Source: UBA6898 sp964463135 (GTDB lineage: Bacteria; Nitrospirota; Thermodesulfovibrionia; Thermodesulfovibrionales; UBA6898). Taken from it: a stretch of 64,000 bases of DNA. Every line of letters starts with the position of its first letter. Position 1 is the first letter of the stretch. The position numbers were made by a program, and so were the translations under genes. Of the stretch, positions 8,896 through 17,722 are shown in pieces. Location: contig CAYXBA010000007.1 in NCBI GenBank assembly GCA_964463135.1, positions 1 through 64,000 on the forward strand, in the 5' to 3' direction. The notes beneath the pieces were generated by a model. It ran no database searches. It was not told the DNA's origin and saw only the letters and a list, made by a program, of their open reading frames with translations.

Positions 8896-10312
8896 TGATT
8901 GCCTCAAGTTCGTTGACGAGCGTCTTGAACTGACGTCCCCGGTCCTCAAAGTCCCTGAACATGTCAAAGCTCGCACACGCAGGGGAAAGGAGCACCACAT
9001 CTCCCTCTTCTGCATCTGAGCGCGCGATCTGCACAGCGTCCTTCAGGTCCTGTGCCATCACCGTTTTTGCTGCCGTGCCAAGGGCATGCGCTATCTTTTC
9101 CGCAGCCTCACCGATCAGCACAACCTCTTTCACCTTTTCGGCAGCAAGGTCCCTGAGTGCGGAGAAGTCCCCAGCCTTGTCCCTTCCGCCGGCGATCAGG
9201 ATAAGCGGCCCGGAAAAGCTTTCGATAGATTTTATGACCGCACCGACATTCGTACCCTTGGAGTCGTTGATATATTTCACGCCGTCCAGCTCCCGCACCA
9301 GTTCAAGCCGGTGCTCGAGACCGGGAAATTCCCTGAGGGATTGCCTGACGGTCTCGATTGGACAGCCTGCAAGGAGCGCCATGGCCGAAGCAGCCATGGC
9401 ATTCTCCAGGTTATGAACACCTTTAATGCGGATCTCCTGCATATCGATAAGCCGGATATCCGCTGTTTTCCCCTCTTCCTCGGGAAGATTCACGACAATA
9501 AAGCCGTCCTTCAGGTACAGGCCTTCCACGGCCTTTGTCCTGCTGAAGAAACAGACCTGGGGGCCTCTGACGCGTTCGCGCAGGACTTCCTCATAGAGCT
9601 TCATGGTCTCAGGATCATCAGCATTCAGGACCAGGATGTCCGGCTGATGCTGGTTTCTGAATATTTCGGCCTTTGCAGCGCGATATTCTTCCATGGAATG
9701 GTACCGGTCAAGATGGTCAGGCGTGATATTCAGGATCGCTGCGATATGGGGCCTGAAAGTCTCGATCGCCTCAAGCTGAAAGCTCGATATCTCCGCCACC
9801 ACCGCATCAGGAATGATATTTTCCCGGTTCATCTTCATGATCTCTTCAGTCAGGGCATTGCCGATGTTGCCGCCGAACAGGGTCCTGAAACCTGCCGCAC
9901 GCATCATATGGTTCAGGAGTGTTGTTGTCGTGGATTTCCCGTTGCTGCCGGTTATCGCCAGGAACGGTATTGCCTTTTCCCTTGCCATCTGCCACTCGAT
10001 GATCCCGTATGCCAGTTCAAGCTCTCCTATGATCCTCTTCCCTGCTTTCTTTGCAGCTGCAAGCGGCCTGATCGAAAGCGGCACGCCGGGGCTCACCACG
10101 ATCAGGTCAGCGTCAGAGAAGATCTCATCAGGATGGCTGCCGAGACAGAGCCTGACAGAGGCCGGAAGTGTACTGACCATGTCAGCCAGTTCTCCGGCGG
10201 TCTTGCTGTCTGTCACGGTCACGTCAACACCCATGTCAGCGAGCAGCCGGGCAGCGCCTGCTCCGGACCGTGCCAGTCCAACGATGGTGATCTTCTTACC
10301 CGCTGATTCCAT
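8888..10312 (-). CDS. murD: UDP-N-acetylmuramoyl-L-alanine--D-glutamate ligase
   Basis: MurD adds D-glutamate to UDP-MurNAc-L-Ala. Domains in order are an N-terminal Rossmann domain (ITIVGLARSGAGAARLL), the ATP loop GSNGKSTTTTLL near residue 120, the central ligase domain (LNITPDHLDRYHSMEEY), and the C-terminal domain with NDSKGTNVGA. I chose the ATG at 10312 because AAGGGG precedes it at good spacing and the Rossmann strand follows immediately. The upstream ATG at 10333 is possible. The gene begins within the end of the dacA-like gene. Confidence 0.97.
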   Translation of the reverse strand: MESAGKKITIVGLARSGAGAARLLADMGVDVTVTDSKTAGELADMVSTLPASVRLCLGSHPDEIFSDADLIVVSPGVPLSIRPLAAAKKAGKRIIGELELAYGIIEWQMAREKAIPFLAITGSNGKSTTTTLLNHMMRAAGFRTLFGGNIGNALTEEIMKMNRENIIPDAVVAEISSFQLEAIETFRPHIAAILNITPDHLDRYHSMEEYRAAKAEIFRNQHQPDILVLNADDPETMKLYEEVLRERVRGPQVCFFSRTKAVEGLYLKDGFIVVNLPEEEGKTADIRLIDMQEIRIKGVHNLENAMAASAMALLAGCPIETVRQSLREFPGLEHRLELVRELDGVKYINDSKGTNVGAVIKSIESFSGPLILIAGGRDKAGDFSALRDLAAEKVKEVVLIGEAAEKIAHALGTAAKTVMAQDLKDAVQIARSDAEEGDVVLLSPACASFDMFRDFEDRGRQFKTLVNELEAINA

Positions 10313-11594
10313 CCTGCCCCTTAGCTGCCACATTCGTTTTCTTCGTCTTCTTTGCCTTTGCCACTGTTTTTGTATTCTTATTGGTTTTCACCATCATCTT
10401 CGAATTCTTTTTGGGCGAGGTCTTTCCCTTGACCTTGACCGGGGTTTTCCCTTTGGCACTGACCTTTGATTTCCCGGCAGCCCCGGCCTTTCCCGAGACA
10501 TTGCCTTTGGTCTTCCCTGCTGCCTTTTCATCTGCGCTGACCTTGTAATTTGCCTTGACCATCCGACCCTTGCCGGACGGAACTGCCTTTGCCGCTGTGG
10601 CCCGCCTGCCTTTCACGACCCTTGATTTTGATGCGACCTTCCTGGTATATGCAGCGCTGGTCACCTTGCTCGCATCATAGTCAGACCTGGTGAGGTACAC
10701 TACCGGCTCTTCCTGATTGCTCAGGACCTTTGAACCAAATGCCATAAGATCTTCGGTCTCTTTCCAGAGCTCGGTCCTGCTCGGCGCACCCAGGAGGGTC
10801 ACAATGAGCATAGTGTTATCACGTTCTCCGGCGCAGACAAAACAATGGCGCGCAGCATTGGTAAAGCCTGTCTTTCCGCCGAGAAGGTCATCGTCTGACC
10901 AGAGGAGCTTATTGGTATTTCTTACGAAGACAGTCTTGCCGGCCTCGGTCGAAAGCTCGGCTGCACGCGTGCCAATGATCTCTTTCAGCACCGGGTGCTT
11001 GATGGCCTGCCGCATGATCTTGGAAAGGTCATACGCTGTTGTGTACTGACCCTTGCCGGGCAGGCCATTAGGGTTGATGAATTTCGTATCTACAGCATTG
11101 AGGGCGATCGCTTTCCGGTTCATCATCTGCACGAACTCTTCCTCGGTCCCTGCTACTGCCTCGGCAAGGGCCACCGCCGCATCGTTCGCAGATTTCATAA
11201 GCGCTGCATACAGGAGCGTCTCGACCGTCACCTTGTCGCCTTCTTTGAAGCCCGATTTTGTGGGCGCTACATTGACCGCATTGCGGCTGATCGTCACCAC
11301 GTCCTTGAGGTTCACTTTTTCAACTGCGATCAGGGCTGTCATCAGTTTGGTCGTGCTGGCTGGCATCAGTCTCAGCTCCGGGTTCTTGGCATAAAGCACC
11401 CGTCCGGTGGATGCTTCCATCACGACCGCTGCCCGCGCCTGGATCTCGGCGCTGAACGCCGTGAGGCGTGAAGCGTGAAGCGTAACGAGAGTTACGGCAG
11501 CAACAGCCAGCCACAGAAAGAGATGGCGGACAAGGCATGTCTTCAACGCCTTTGACAGTTCACGATTTACGCTTAACGCTTTATGGTCTTTCAT
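10296..11594 (-). CDS. D-alanyl-D-alanine carboxypeptidase (S11, PBP5/6-like) with lysine-rich tail
   Basis: This is a predicted periplasmic serine D,D-carboxypeptidase that trims the terminal D-Ala of peptidoglycan stems. The start at 11594 has GAGGTGA upstream; the hydrophobic signal region spans about residues 22-46. Peptidase S11 motifs are intact: STTK (ASTTKLMTAL), SAN (MKSANDAAVAL) and KTG (GGKTGFTNAA). There is no recognisable PBP5 C-terminal beta domain. Instead the last 110 or so residues are rich in Lys, Ala, Gly and Ser, so membrane or wall attachment may be electrostatic. Its position between mraY and murD is unusual for dcw clusters. The signal region is partly built from 7-bp repeats. 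The family call is firm; which PBP it equates to is not. Confidence 0.9.
   Translation of the reverse strand: MKDHKALSVNRELSKALKTCLVRHLFLWLAVAAVTLVTLHASRLTAFSAEIQARAAVVMEASTGRVLYAKNPELRLMPASTTKLMTALIAVEKVNLKDVVTISRNAVNVAPTKSGFKEGDKVTVETLLYAALMKSANDAAVALAEAVAGTEEEFVQMMNRKAIALNAVDTKFINPNGLPGKGQYTTAYDLSKIMRQAIKHPVLKEIIGTRAAELSTEAGKTVFVRNTNKLLWSDDDLLGGKTGFTNAARHCFVCAGERDNTMLIVTLLGAPSRTELWKETEDLMAFGSKVLSNQEEPVVYLTRSDYDASKVTSAAYTRKVASKSRVVKGRRATAAKAVPSGKGRMVKANYKVSADEKAAGKTKGNVSGKAGAAGKSKVSAKGKTPVKVKGKTSPKKNSKMMVKTNKNTKTVAKAKKTKKTNVAAKGQDGISG
11461..11586. repeat. Inverted pair of 7-bp repeat arrays in the dacA-like gene
   Basis: Plus-strand units at 11461-11488 are GTGAGGC, GTGAAGC, GTGAAGC and GTAACGA. 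At 11559-11586 they are TTCACGA, TTTACGC, TTAACGC and TTTATGG, the same unit in reverse complement. The pair flanks the signal-peptide coding region and contributes residues such as TLHASRLTAF and the N-terminal LSVNREL. Confidence 0.8.
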
Positions 11595-11596
11595 GT

Positions 11597-12679
11597 TCAC
11601 CTCAATTTCAGCGTTGCGAGACTGAGCAGCGCCAGCATTATTCCGACGATCCAGAACCGGACGATCACCTTGGATTCCGGCCACCCCAGCAGCTCAAAAT
11701 GGTGGTGAATCGGAGCCATCCTGAATATCCTCTTGCCGGTCAGCTTGAACGAAGCGACCTGCGCTATAACGGAAAACGTCTCGATCACGAAGATGCCGCC
11801 CACGACCGCAAGGGCGATCTCATGCTTGGTGATAACGGCAAGCGTACCGAGCGCGCCGCCCAGGCTCAGGGAGCCGACATCGCCCATGAAGACATCAGCA
11901 GGGTACGCATTGAACCAGAGAAACCCGAGCGCGGAGCCGAGCATGGCGCCGCAGAACACGGTCAATTCCCCGGTGCCGGTCAGGAAGTACACGCCCAGGT
12001 ACTGGGCAAATTTTGCGTTCCCGGATATATAGACCAGAAGCATGTTGGCAAGTGCTGCAATGCCTACCAGGCCGATGGCGAGGCCGTCAATGCCGTCCGT
12101 GAGGTTCACGGCATTCGACGAGCCGACGATCACCAGCACGGAAAACGGGATATAGAACCAGCCGATATCGAAGAACCATTTCTTGAAGAACGGCACAATA
12201 AGCTCTGATCGGTATGGGTCGTCAGGATTGGAATAGAGCACCAGGCCGATCACCAGCGCTATGGCGATCTGCGCGCCGAACTTGTACCAGGCGCGCAGGC
12301 CCTTCGGATTTTTCCTGATCACCTTGAGGTAATCATCGAGCAGGCCAATCGCACCGTATCCCACCAGCGATATGATCATGATCCACATGTATCTGTTCGC
12401 AAGGTCTCCCCAGCAGAATAGGGTAACGAGCATTGCGATGATGATGATGATCCCGCCCATGGTGGGCGTGCCGGATTTCTTGAGATGTGTCTGAGGGCCG
12501 TCATCGCGGATCTGCTGGGTTATACTGATCCTTTTGAGCCACCGTATGATGCAGGGGCCTATTACCAGCGAAACGATCATTGCGGTAATGACTGCAAGCG
12601 CGGTCCGGAACGTGATGTACCGGAATACGTTCAGCGGTGAGAAATACGGCTGCAGCATCAGGAGGAGTTTATAAAGCAT
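11597..12679 (-). CDS. mraY: Phospho-N-acetylmuramoyl-pentapeptide transferase
   Basis: MraY attaches phospho-MurNAc-pentapeptide to undecaprenyl phosphate, forming lipid I. Starting at 12679 gives 360 residues, the standard length. GGAGGCAGCA precedes that ATG, which lies inside the end of murF. Ten membrane helices are plausible. Catalytic motifs present are the aspartates of GLLDDYLKV, the NLTDGIDGLA loop, and the HHH motif APIHHHFELLGW near the C-terminus. Confidence 0.97.
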   Translation of the reverse strand: MLYKLLLMLQPYFSPLNVFRYITFRTALAVITAMIVSLVIGPCIIRWLKRISITQQIRDDGPQTHLKKSGTPTMGGIIIIIAMLVTLFCWGDLANRYMWIMIISLVGYGAIGLLDDYLKVIRKNPKGLRAWYKFGAQIAIALVIGLVLYSNPDDPYRSELIVPFFKKWFFDIGWFYIPFSVLVIVGSSNAVNLTDGIDGLAIGLVGIAALANMLLVYISGNAKFAQYLGVYFLTGTGELTVFCGAMLGSALGFLWFNAYPADVFMGDVGSLSLGGALGTLAVITKHEIALAVVGGIFVIETFSVIAQVASFKLTGKRIFRMAPIHHHFELLGWPESKVIVRFWIVGIMLALLSLATLKLR

Positions 12680-14060
12680 TGCTGCCTCCTGTCGCGACGG
12701 GTTTTCCTTCACCGGCCAGCACCTTTTCCATGCGCAGGCCGCGGGACCCCTTGATCAACACGGTGTCACCCTCCTGCAGCATGCCGAGAAGCACGGTGCG
12801 CGCCTCGTCAGAGTCTTTTGCCAGACGGCAAACGCCGGAAAATCCTGCTGACGCCTTCTGCATTTCAGGGCCGACCGCGATCAGAAGGTCTACAGGGAGA
12901 TCGTTCAGTTTCTGCATAAGATCCCTGTGGGCATCTTCAGAGAACCTGCCGAGTTCCAGCATGTCGCCGAGTACGGCAACGGTCCTTCCGGTTCTCAGTC
13001 TTGCGAGTTCCTTCAAGGCCTCTTCCATGGATGCGGGGTTCGCATTGTACACATCATTGATCACGACCGCTCCTGAAAAACTTTTGAGCTCAAGCCGCAT
13101 CGGTACACCAGTGAAGGCCTCAAGCCCCTGCTTGACCTCATCGAGGCTGATGCCGAGTTCGCAGGCCATGGATGCAGCTGCCAGGGCATTCAGCACATTG
13201 AATCTGCCGGACAGCTTCAGGTTCACCCCGATCGTACCGTTCTTCGGCGTGCAGAGCAGGAACGACGAACCCTGCTGTGCCAGCCTGATGTCCTTTGCAG
13301 AGAAGTCAGCGCTATTCTCTATGCCATACGTGATCGCCCTGCCCGTGAACCCGGTCATGCCCTGCATCAGGAAGCGGTCATCACTGTTCACTGAAACGGT
13401 CTCAACCTGCTCAAGGACCTCCAGGTCAGTGTCACGCACCGCCTCAAGGCTGCCGAATCCTTCAAGATGGGCCTGACCCACATTCGTGACCACTGCAAGG
13501 TCAGGCTGCACGATCCCGCAGAGTTCCCGGATATCGCCGCGCGCGTTAGAGCCCATCTCGAGGACAGCGAACTCCTCGTCGCCCTGCATGTTTGCTACGC
13601 AGAGCGGAAGACCGATGTGGTTGTTGAAGTTGCCGGTCGTCTTGAGGACCCGATGCTTTTGGGCGAGAATGGAGGCTGTCAGTTCCTTGGTCGTTGTCTT
13701 GCCGTTCGTACCGGTGACGCATACCACGGGGATATTCCTTTTCAGACGGCGGAAACGCGCAAGGTCCTGGAGCGCCTTGAGGGTATTTTTCACATGGATG
13801 ATCGTCTTCTGTCTGCCCGGTTCTGCAGGCGGGACGCTCACCAGCGCGCCGCTGCCGTTCTGCAGGGCATCGCGGACAAAGTCATGGCCGTCGAACCGTT
13901 CGCCGCGCAGGGCAATAAACAGCTCTCCGCCTGCTATGTTCCGCGAATCAATGGAAAGACCGCTAAATGCTTCCTGCTTGCCGCAAAGCACTTTCCCCCC
14001 TGTTGCCTGCACTATTTCGTCAATGGTCACGATCGTCATGAATTTTCTTGTGGTCCGCAC
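12669..14060 (-). CDS. murF: UDP-MurNAc-tripeptide D-Ala-D-Ala ligase
   Basis: MurF completes the pentapeptide by adding D-Ala-D-Ala, the product of Ddl. The protein has the ATP loop GTNGKTTTKEL near residue 115, the central-domain pattern NVGQAHLEGFGS, and the C-terminal domain with NDVYNANPASMEEAL. Two starts compete. GTG at 14060 adds MRTTRKF and has a weak GGGACGGGG upstream; ATG at 14039 matches the usual MurF N-terminus (MTIVTIDEIV) but has no clear ribosome site. I list the longer form. A gap of about 33 bp separates it from murE. Confidence 0.95.
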   Translation of the reverse strand: MRTTRKFMTIVTIDEIVQATGGKVLCGKQEAFSGLSIDSRNIAGGELFIALRGERFDGHDFVRDALQNGSGALVSVPPAEPGRQKTIIHVKNTLKALQDLARFRRLKRNIPVVCVTGTNGKTTTKELTASILAQKHRVLKTTGNFNNHIGLPLCVANMQGDEEFAVLEMGSNARGDIRELCGIVQPDLAVVTNVGQAHLEGFGSLEAVRDTDLEVLEQVETVSVNSDDRFLMQGMTGFTGRAITYGIENSADFSAKDIRLAQQGSSFLLCTPKNGTIGVNLKLSGRFNVLNALAAASMACELGISLDEVKQGLEAFTGVPMRLELKSFSGAVVINDVYNANPASMEEALKELARLRTGRTVAVLGDMLELGRFSEDAHRDLMQKLNDLPVDLLIAVGPEMQKASAGFSGVCRLAKDSDEARTVLLGMLQEGDTVLIKGSRGLRMEKVLAGEGKPVATGGSNAL

Positions 14061-14093
14061 CCCCGTCCCACGAATACCGACTCGTCGTATTCT

Positions 14094-15566
14094 TTATCTG
14101 TTATTGATCAGGTGCCTGATAGACTCTTCGATTACCTCCCTGTCATTGAATGGAAATCTCGTTCCCCCGATCTCCTGGCACGTTTCATGGCCTTTGCCGG
14201 CGATCAGAACAACATCGTTCGCTTCTGCCATAAGGACTGCCCTCTTGATCGCTTCCTTCCGGTCAGGTTCGACCAGATAATTCCTTCGTGCAGCGCCGGA
14301 CTCGATATCCTGTATGATGTCCTCTGGTCTCTCGGACCTCGGATTGTCAGAAGTGATGATCACAAAATCGCTCAGCCGCGTTGCAATGGCCCCCATGCGC
14401 GGCCTCTTGCCCCTGTCGCGGTCGCCGCCGCAGCCAAAGACCGTGATGATCTTTCCTTTGGTCAGGCTTCGCGCAGTATAGATAAGTCGTTCAAGGGCGT
14501 CTTCCGTATGTGCGTAGTCAACAATCGCAAGGAACTTCTGGCCTGCATCGACCTTTTCGAACCGTCCCCTGATCGCCGGTGACTTGCTGATGCCTTCGAG
14601 GATCACTTCCCAGGGAACGCCGACCGATGCAGCTGCCCCTGCTGCGGAAAGTATGTTGTACACGTTCGGCAGACCGACCAGGGGAGAGGCAATATCGTAC
14701 GCCCTGCCGCGGAAGGTCAGCCTGAACTTCAGGCCGTCAAAAGAATTGTTCATGTCCGAGGCGGTCATATCTGCCCCGGCCTCAAGTCCATAGGTGTACT
14801 GACCGGTCTGGATGCTCTCGGAAAGTCTTCTTCCCCACGCGTCGTCATGGTTGATTACCGACATGGCATTTCTGTCGAGCAGATCCGTGAAGAACCGCTT
14901 CTTGGAAATGAAATAGTCATCCATGGTGCCGTGGAAATCAAGATGGTCCCTGGTCAGGTTCGTGAACACCCCTGCCTTAAAAAGCGTATTGTCGACCCTC
15001 TTCTGCGTAAGCGCATGAGACGAGATCTCTGTCACTACATGGCTGCAGCCTGCAGCGCGCATGTCACGCAGCAGTGCCTGAAATTCAAGGGACTCCGGCG
15101 TGGTATGGGTTGCCTGGTATACGGCATCGGCGATCATATACTGGATAGTACCGATAAGGCCGACCTTCTTGCCCCATGCCTCGAGGATCGACTTCAAGAT
15201 ATAGGTTGTGGTCGTCTTTCCGTTGGTGCCGGTGATGCCGATGACGGTCAGGCCGCGCGAGGGCATGTTGTACCAGGCGTTCGCAGCGAAGGCAAGTGAC
15301 TTTCTGCTGTCCTTTACCCGTATGAGCAGAGCCGGATCCGACAGACTGCCTGCCGCGATCTCCTTTTCATGGATGACCGCCAGCGCACCTTTCTTTACGG
15401 CACTTTCGATAAAACTGTGACCGTCAACCTTCTCGCCCTGCATCGCCACAAAGAGATGGCCGGGCTCAACCTTCCTGGAGTCATATGAAATGCCGCTCAC
15501 CGTCAGCTCATCGCTGCCGGTAATGCTTATGATCTCACGTTCCTCTATCAGTTCTCTTATCTTCAT
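14094..15566 (-). CDS. murE: UDP-MurNAc-dipeptide--meso-diaminopimelate ligase
   Basis: MurE adds the third stem residue. The 490-residue protein carries the ATP loop GTNGKTTTTYIL near residue 113 and the motif NLTRDHLDFHGT. The substrate-choosing motif is DNPRSE, the form associated with meso-diaminopimelate rather than lysine, so the organism probably makes meso-DAP peptidoglycan as Gram-negatives do. A roughly 60-bp low-complexity gap separates it from ftsI, one of the few breaks in the otherwise overlapping cluster. Confidence 0.97.
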   Translation of the reverse strand: MKIRELIEEREIISITGSDELTVSGISYDSRKVEPGHLFVAMQGEKVDGHSFIESAVKKGALAVIHEKEIAAGSLSDPALLIRVKDSRKSLAFAANAWYNMPSRGLTVIGITGTNGKTTTTYILKSILEAWGKKVGLIGTIQYMIADAVYQATHTTPESLEFQALLRDMRAAGCSHVVTEISSHALTQKRVDNTLFKAGVFTNLTRDHLDFHGTMDDYFISKKRFFTDLLDRNAMSVINHDDAWGRRLSESIQTGQYTYGLEAGADMTASDMNNSFDGLKFRLTFRGRAYDIASPLVGLPNVYNILSAAGAAASVGVPWEVILEGISKSPAIRGRFEKVDAGQKFLAIVDYAHTEDALERLIYTARSLTKGKIITVFGCGGDRDRGKRPRMGAIATRLSDFVIITSDNPRSERPEDIIQDIESGAARRNYLVEPDRKEAIKRAVLMAEANDVVLIAGKGHETCQEIGGTRFPFNDREVIEESIRHLINNR

Positions 15567-15569
15567 TGC

Positions 15570-15625
15570 TTCTGCCTTTACCTTTACCTGTCTTTATCTC
15601 AGCCTTAACCTTGGCCTGTCTTTTC
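15570..15625. repeat. Hexad-rich low-complexity spacer between murE and ftsI
   Basis: The plus strand is built from CCTTTA, CCTGTC, CCTTAA and CCTTGG-like 6-bp units. The same unit family occurs inside the DUF748 gene (27993-28140). No hairpin or promoter was obvious here. Confidence 0.6.
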
Positions 15626-15626
15626 C

Positions 15627-17357
15627 CTACCGCGATACCAGAAGCACGTTCTTTCCCTGGCTGTCATCGCGCGGCACGTTCATATAGGAAAGCGCCTGGT
15701 CCGCAATCGTCTTGAAGACCGGCGCTGCGACAACACCGCCGTAAATCTGTCCTTTCGGCTCGTACACCACAACGATCATCGCGATCTTCGGATTATCCGC
15801 AGGTACAAACCCCACGAACGATCCGATAAAGCGGTCTTTTGAGTAACGCTTTGTCCTCTGGTCAACAAGCTGGGCTGTTCCTGTCTTTCCTGCCACCTGG
15901 TTCCCGTCGATCGCAGCACCGGTTGCTGTGCCGCCCTCCTCGACAACGGTCTTCAGGATGTCCCGCATCCTGGCTGCGGTCTTCTCGGATATGATCCTCT
16001 TCTTCTGGTCAGGGCTGAACGAAAAGACCGGCTGGCCTTCAGGCGTCTGGATCCGGGACACCAGATGCGGCTGCACCAGGTACCCGCCGTTGGCGATGGC
16101 TGAATAGGCCCTCAGTATCTGGAGCGGTGTCACGGCAACTTCCTGGCCGATCGGTATGGCCCCGAGCGAAGTCGCTGACCATTTCTCAGGCTTGCGTATC
16201 CAGCCGGACACCTCTCCGGGCAGGTCGATGTTCGTCCTGTCGCCAAACCCGAAGCGCTTTGCATAATCGTAGAGCCTCTCCTTGCCGAGTTTCATGCCGA
16301 TCATGATAGTCCCGACATTCGAGGATTTCTGTATCACCTCTTCAAAGGTGATCACACCGTGCTTGTGCGCATCCTTCACGTTCTTGCCGCCGACCTCGAT
16401 GCTGCCCCTGCTGCAGTCAAAGGTCTGGCCTGCCGGAAAGAGCTTCTCCTCGATCGCCGCGGTCCCTGCAACGATCTTGAAGGTAGAGCCCGGCTCATAG
16501 ATATCCGTGATCGCCCTGTTGCGCACATCGCTCTTGGCTGCCTTCATGATATCGTTCGGATCAAAGGCAGGCCTGCTTGCCAGGGCAAGGATATCGCCGG
16601 TAAAAGGGTCCATCATGATCGCTGTTGCTGCAACGGACCGCCATTTCTGCATGGCCCTGTCTATCTCTTTTTCAGCGATATACTGGAGGCCTTCATCGAT
16701 CGTGAGAATAATGTCATTGCCCTTGCTCTCCATGGTCATACCGGTGGAGAGGACCCTGCCGCTCGCATCCCGCGCAACCTGAACCTTGCTGCCGGAGGTC
16801 CGCAGGTATTTGTCGTATTTGAGTTCAATCCCCTCAAGAGGCTGGTTCTCTTTGCCCACAGCGCCGATAATATGTGCTGCAAGGCTGCCGCGGGGATAGA
16901 ACCTCTTGGCCTCGGCCACAAACCCGAAACCCTTCATCTTCAGTTTTCTTACCCGGTCAGAGGTCTCAAGGCTCAGTTTTCTGTCGACCCAGACAAACCG
17001 CTTCTCCTGTGTAAGCTTTGCCTGTATCGCCTTCGGCTCCATGTTCAGGACAGAAGAAAGCTGTTTGACGTTCTCAGGATTTGTGCCCGCCTCTTCCGGG
17101 TCACAGTAGAGCGACTCCATCTCGAGGTTTATGGCGATCTCGCGGCCCCTGCGGTCATAGATATTGCCGCGCCGCGCCTGAACATCCTCTGTCTTCACCT
17201 GCTGGGATTTTGCCTTTTCCGTGTAGAACCTGTTCTTCAGGATCATGATATCCGCGAGCCTGACCACGACAACAAAAAAGCTGAATATGATGATGGTATT
17301 GAGGATCACCGTCCTCTTTCTGCTGGCTTCGCCGTTATTGAGCCAGGGCTGCTTCAA
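15627..17357 (-). CDS. ftsI: Septal transpeptidase FtsI (PBP3)
   Basis: FtsI is the class B penicillin-binding protein that cross-links septal peptidoglycan, paired with FtsW. Of its 576 residues there is a cytoplasmic start, one membrane anchor (about 17-40), the dimerisation or pedestal domain (about 55-215), and the transpeptidase domain. Active-site motifs are STFK at 291-294 (nucleophile Ser291), SSN at 345-347 and KTGT at 491-494. No PASTA domains follow. It overlaps ftsL by ATGA. Confidence 0.97.
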   Translation of the reverse strand: MKQPWLNNGEASRKRTVILNTIIIFSFFVVVVRLADIMILKNRFYTEKAKSQQVKTEDVQARRGNIYDRRGREIAINLEMESLYCDPEEAGTNPENVKQLSSVLNMEPKAIQAKLTQEKRFVWVDRKLSLETSDRVRKLKMKGFGFVAEAKRFYPRGSLAAHIIGAVGKENQPLEGIELKYDKYLRTSGSKVQVARDASGRVLSTGMTMESKGNDIILTIDEGLQYIAEKEIDRAMQKWRSVAATAIMMDPFTGDILALASRPAFDPNDIMKAAKSDVRNRAITDIYEPGSTFKIVAGTAAIEEKLFPAGQTFDCSRGSIEVGGKNVKDAHKHGVITFEEVIQKSSNVGTIMIGMKLGKERLYDYAKRFGFGDRTNIDLPGEVSGWIRKPEKWSATSLGAIPIGQEVAVTPLQILRAYSAIANGGYLVQPHLVSRIQTPEGQPVFSFSPDQKKRIISEKTAARMRDILKTVVEEGGTATGAAIDGNQVAGKTGTAQLVDQRTKRYSKDRFIGSFVGFVPADNPKIAMIVVVYEPKGQIYGGVVAAPVFKTIADQALSYMNVPRDDSQGKNVLLVSR

Positions 17358-17722
17358 TCCTTCTTCCCTTCCCGGTATGAAGCCTTATACGCCTCAGGTC
17401 CCTTTGTCCTTGTCACCTGTATGACCTTCACCCGGTCAGGAAAGACATAACCGCTGCTGACGAGTTTCTTATCGCCCTGGGCCTGGCCCTGGGTCGGAAG
17501 CTCGATGTTCGCAAGCGCCATAAGTCTTGACCGCTCTGCCATGAGCGTCTTCATCTCCTTGAGCGCAGCGGTCCGCTTGTCTTCAAGGTCGCGTATGCTG
17601 TACGCCGCTGTCGTAACGCCTGACCGCAGCCATACGAGGCCGAACAGGCCGAACAGAACAAGCGCAACACACAAGGGCTTGTACGTCCATGAAAGCATGC
17701 TGCTCTTTTTCGACCTTCTCAT
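17354..17722 (-). CDS. ftsL: Cell division protein FtsL-like
   Basis: This small bitopic protein (122 residues) has a basic N-terminus, one transmembrane helix (about 15-34), and a short periplasmic coiled-coil (IRDLEDKRTAALKEMKTLMAERSRL). That is the FtsL architecture, in which the coiled coil pairs with FtsB and connects to FtsQ and FtsWI. FtsL sequences are very divergent, so identity rests on topology and on the slot between rsmH and ftsI, overlapping both by ATGA. Confidence 0.85.
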   Translation of the reverse strand: MRRSKKSSMLSWTYKPLCVALVLFGLFGLVWLRSGVTTAAYSIRDLEDKRTAALKEMKTLMAERSRLMALANIELPTQGQAQGDKKLVSSGYVFPDRVKVIQVTRTKGPEAYKASYREGKKD

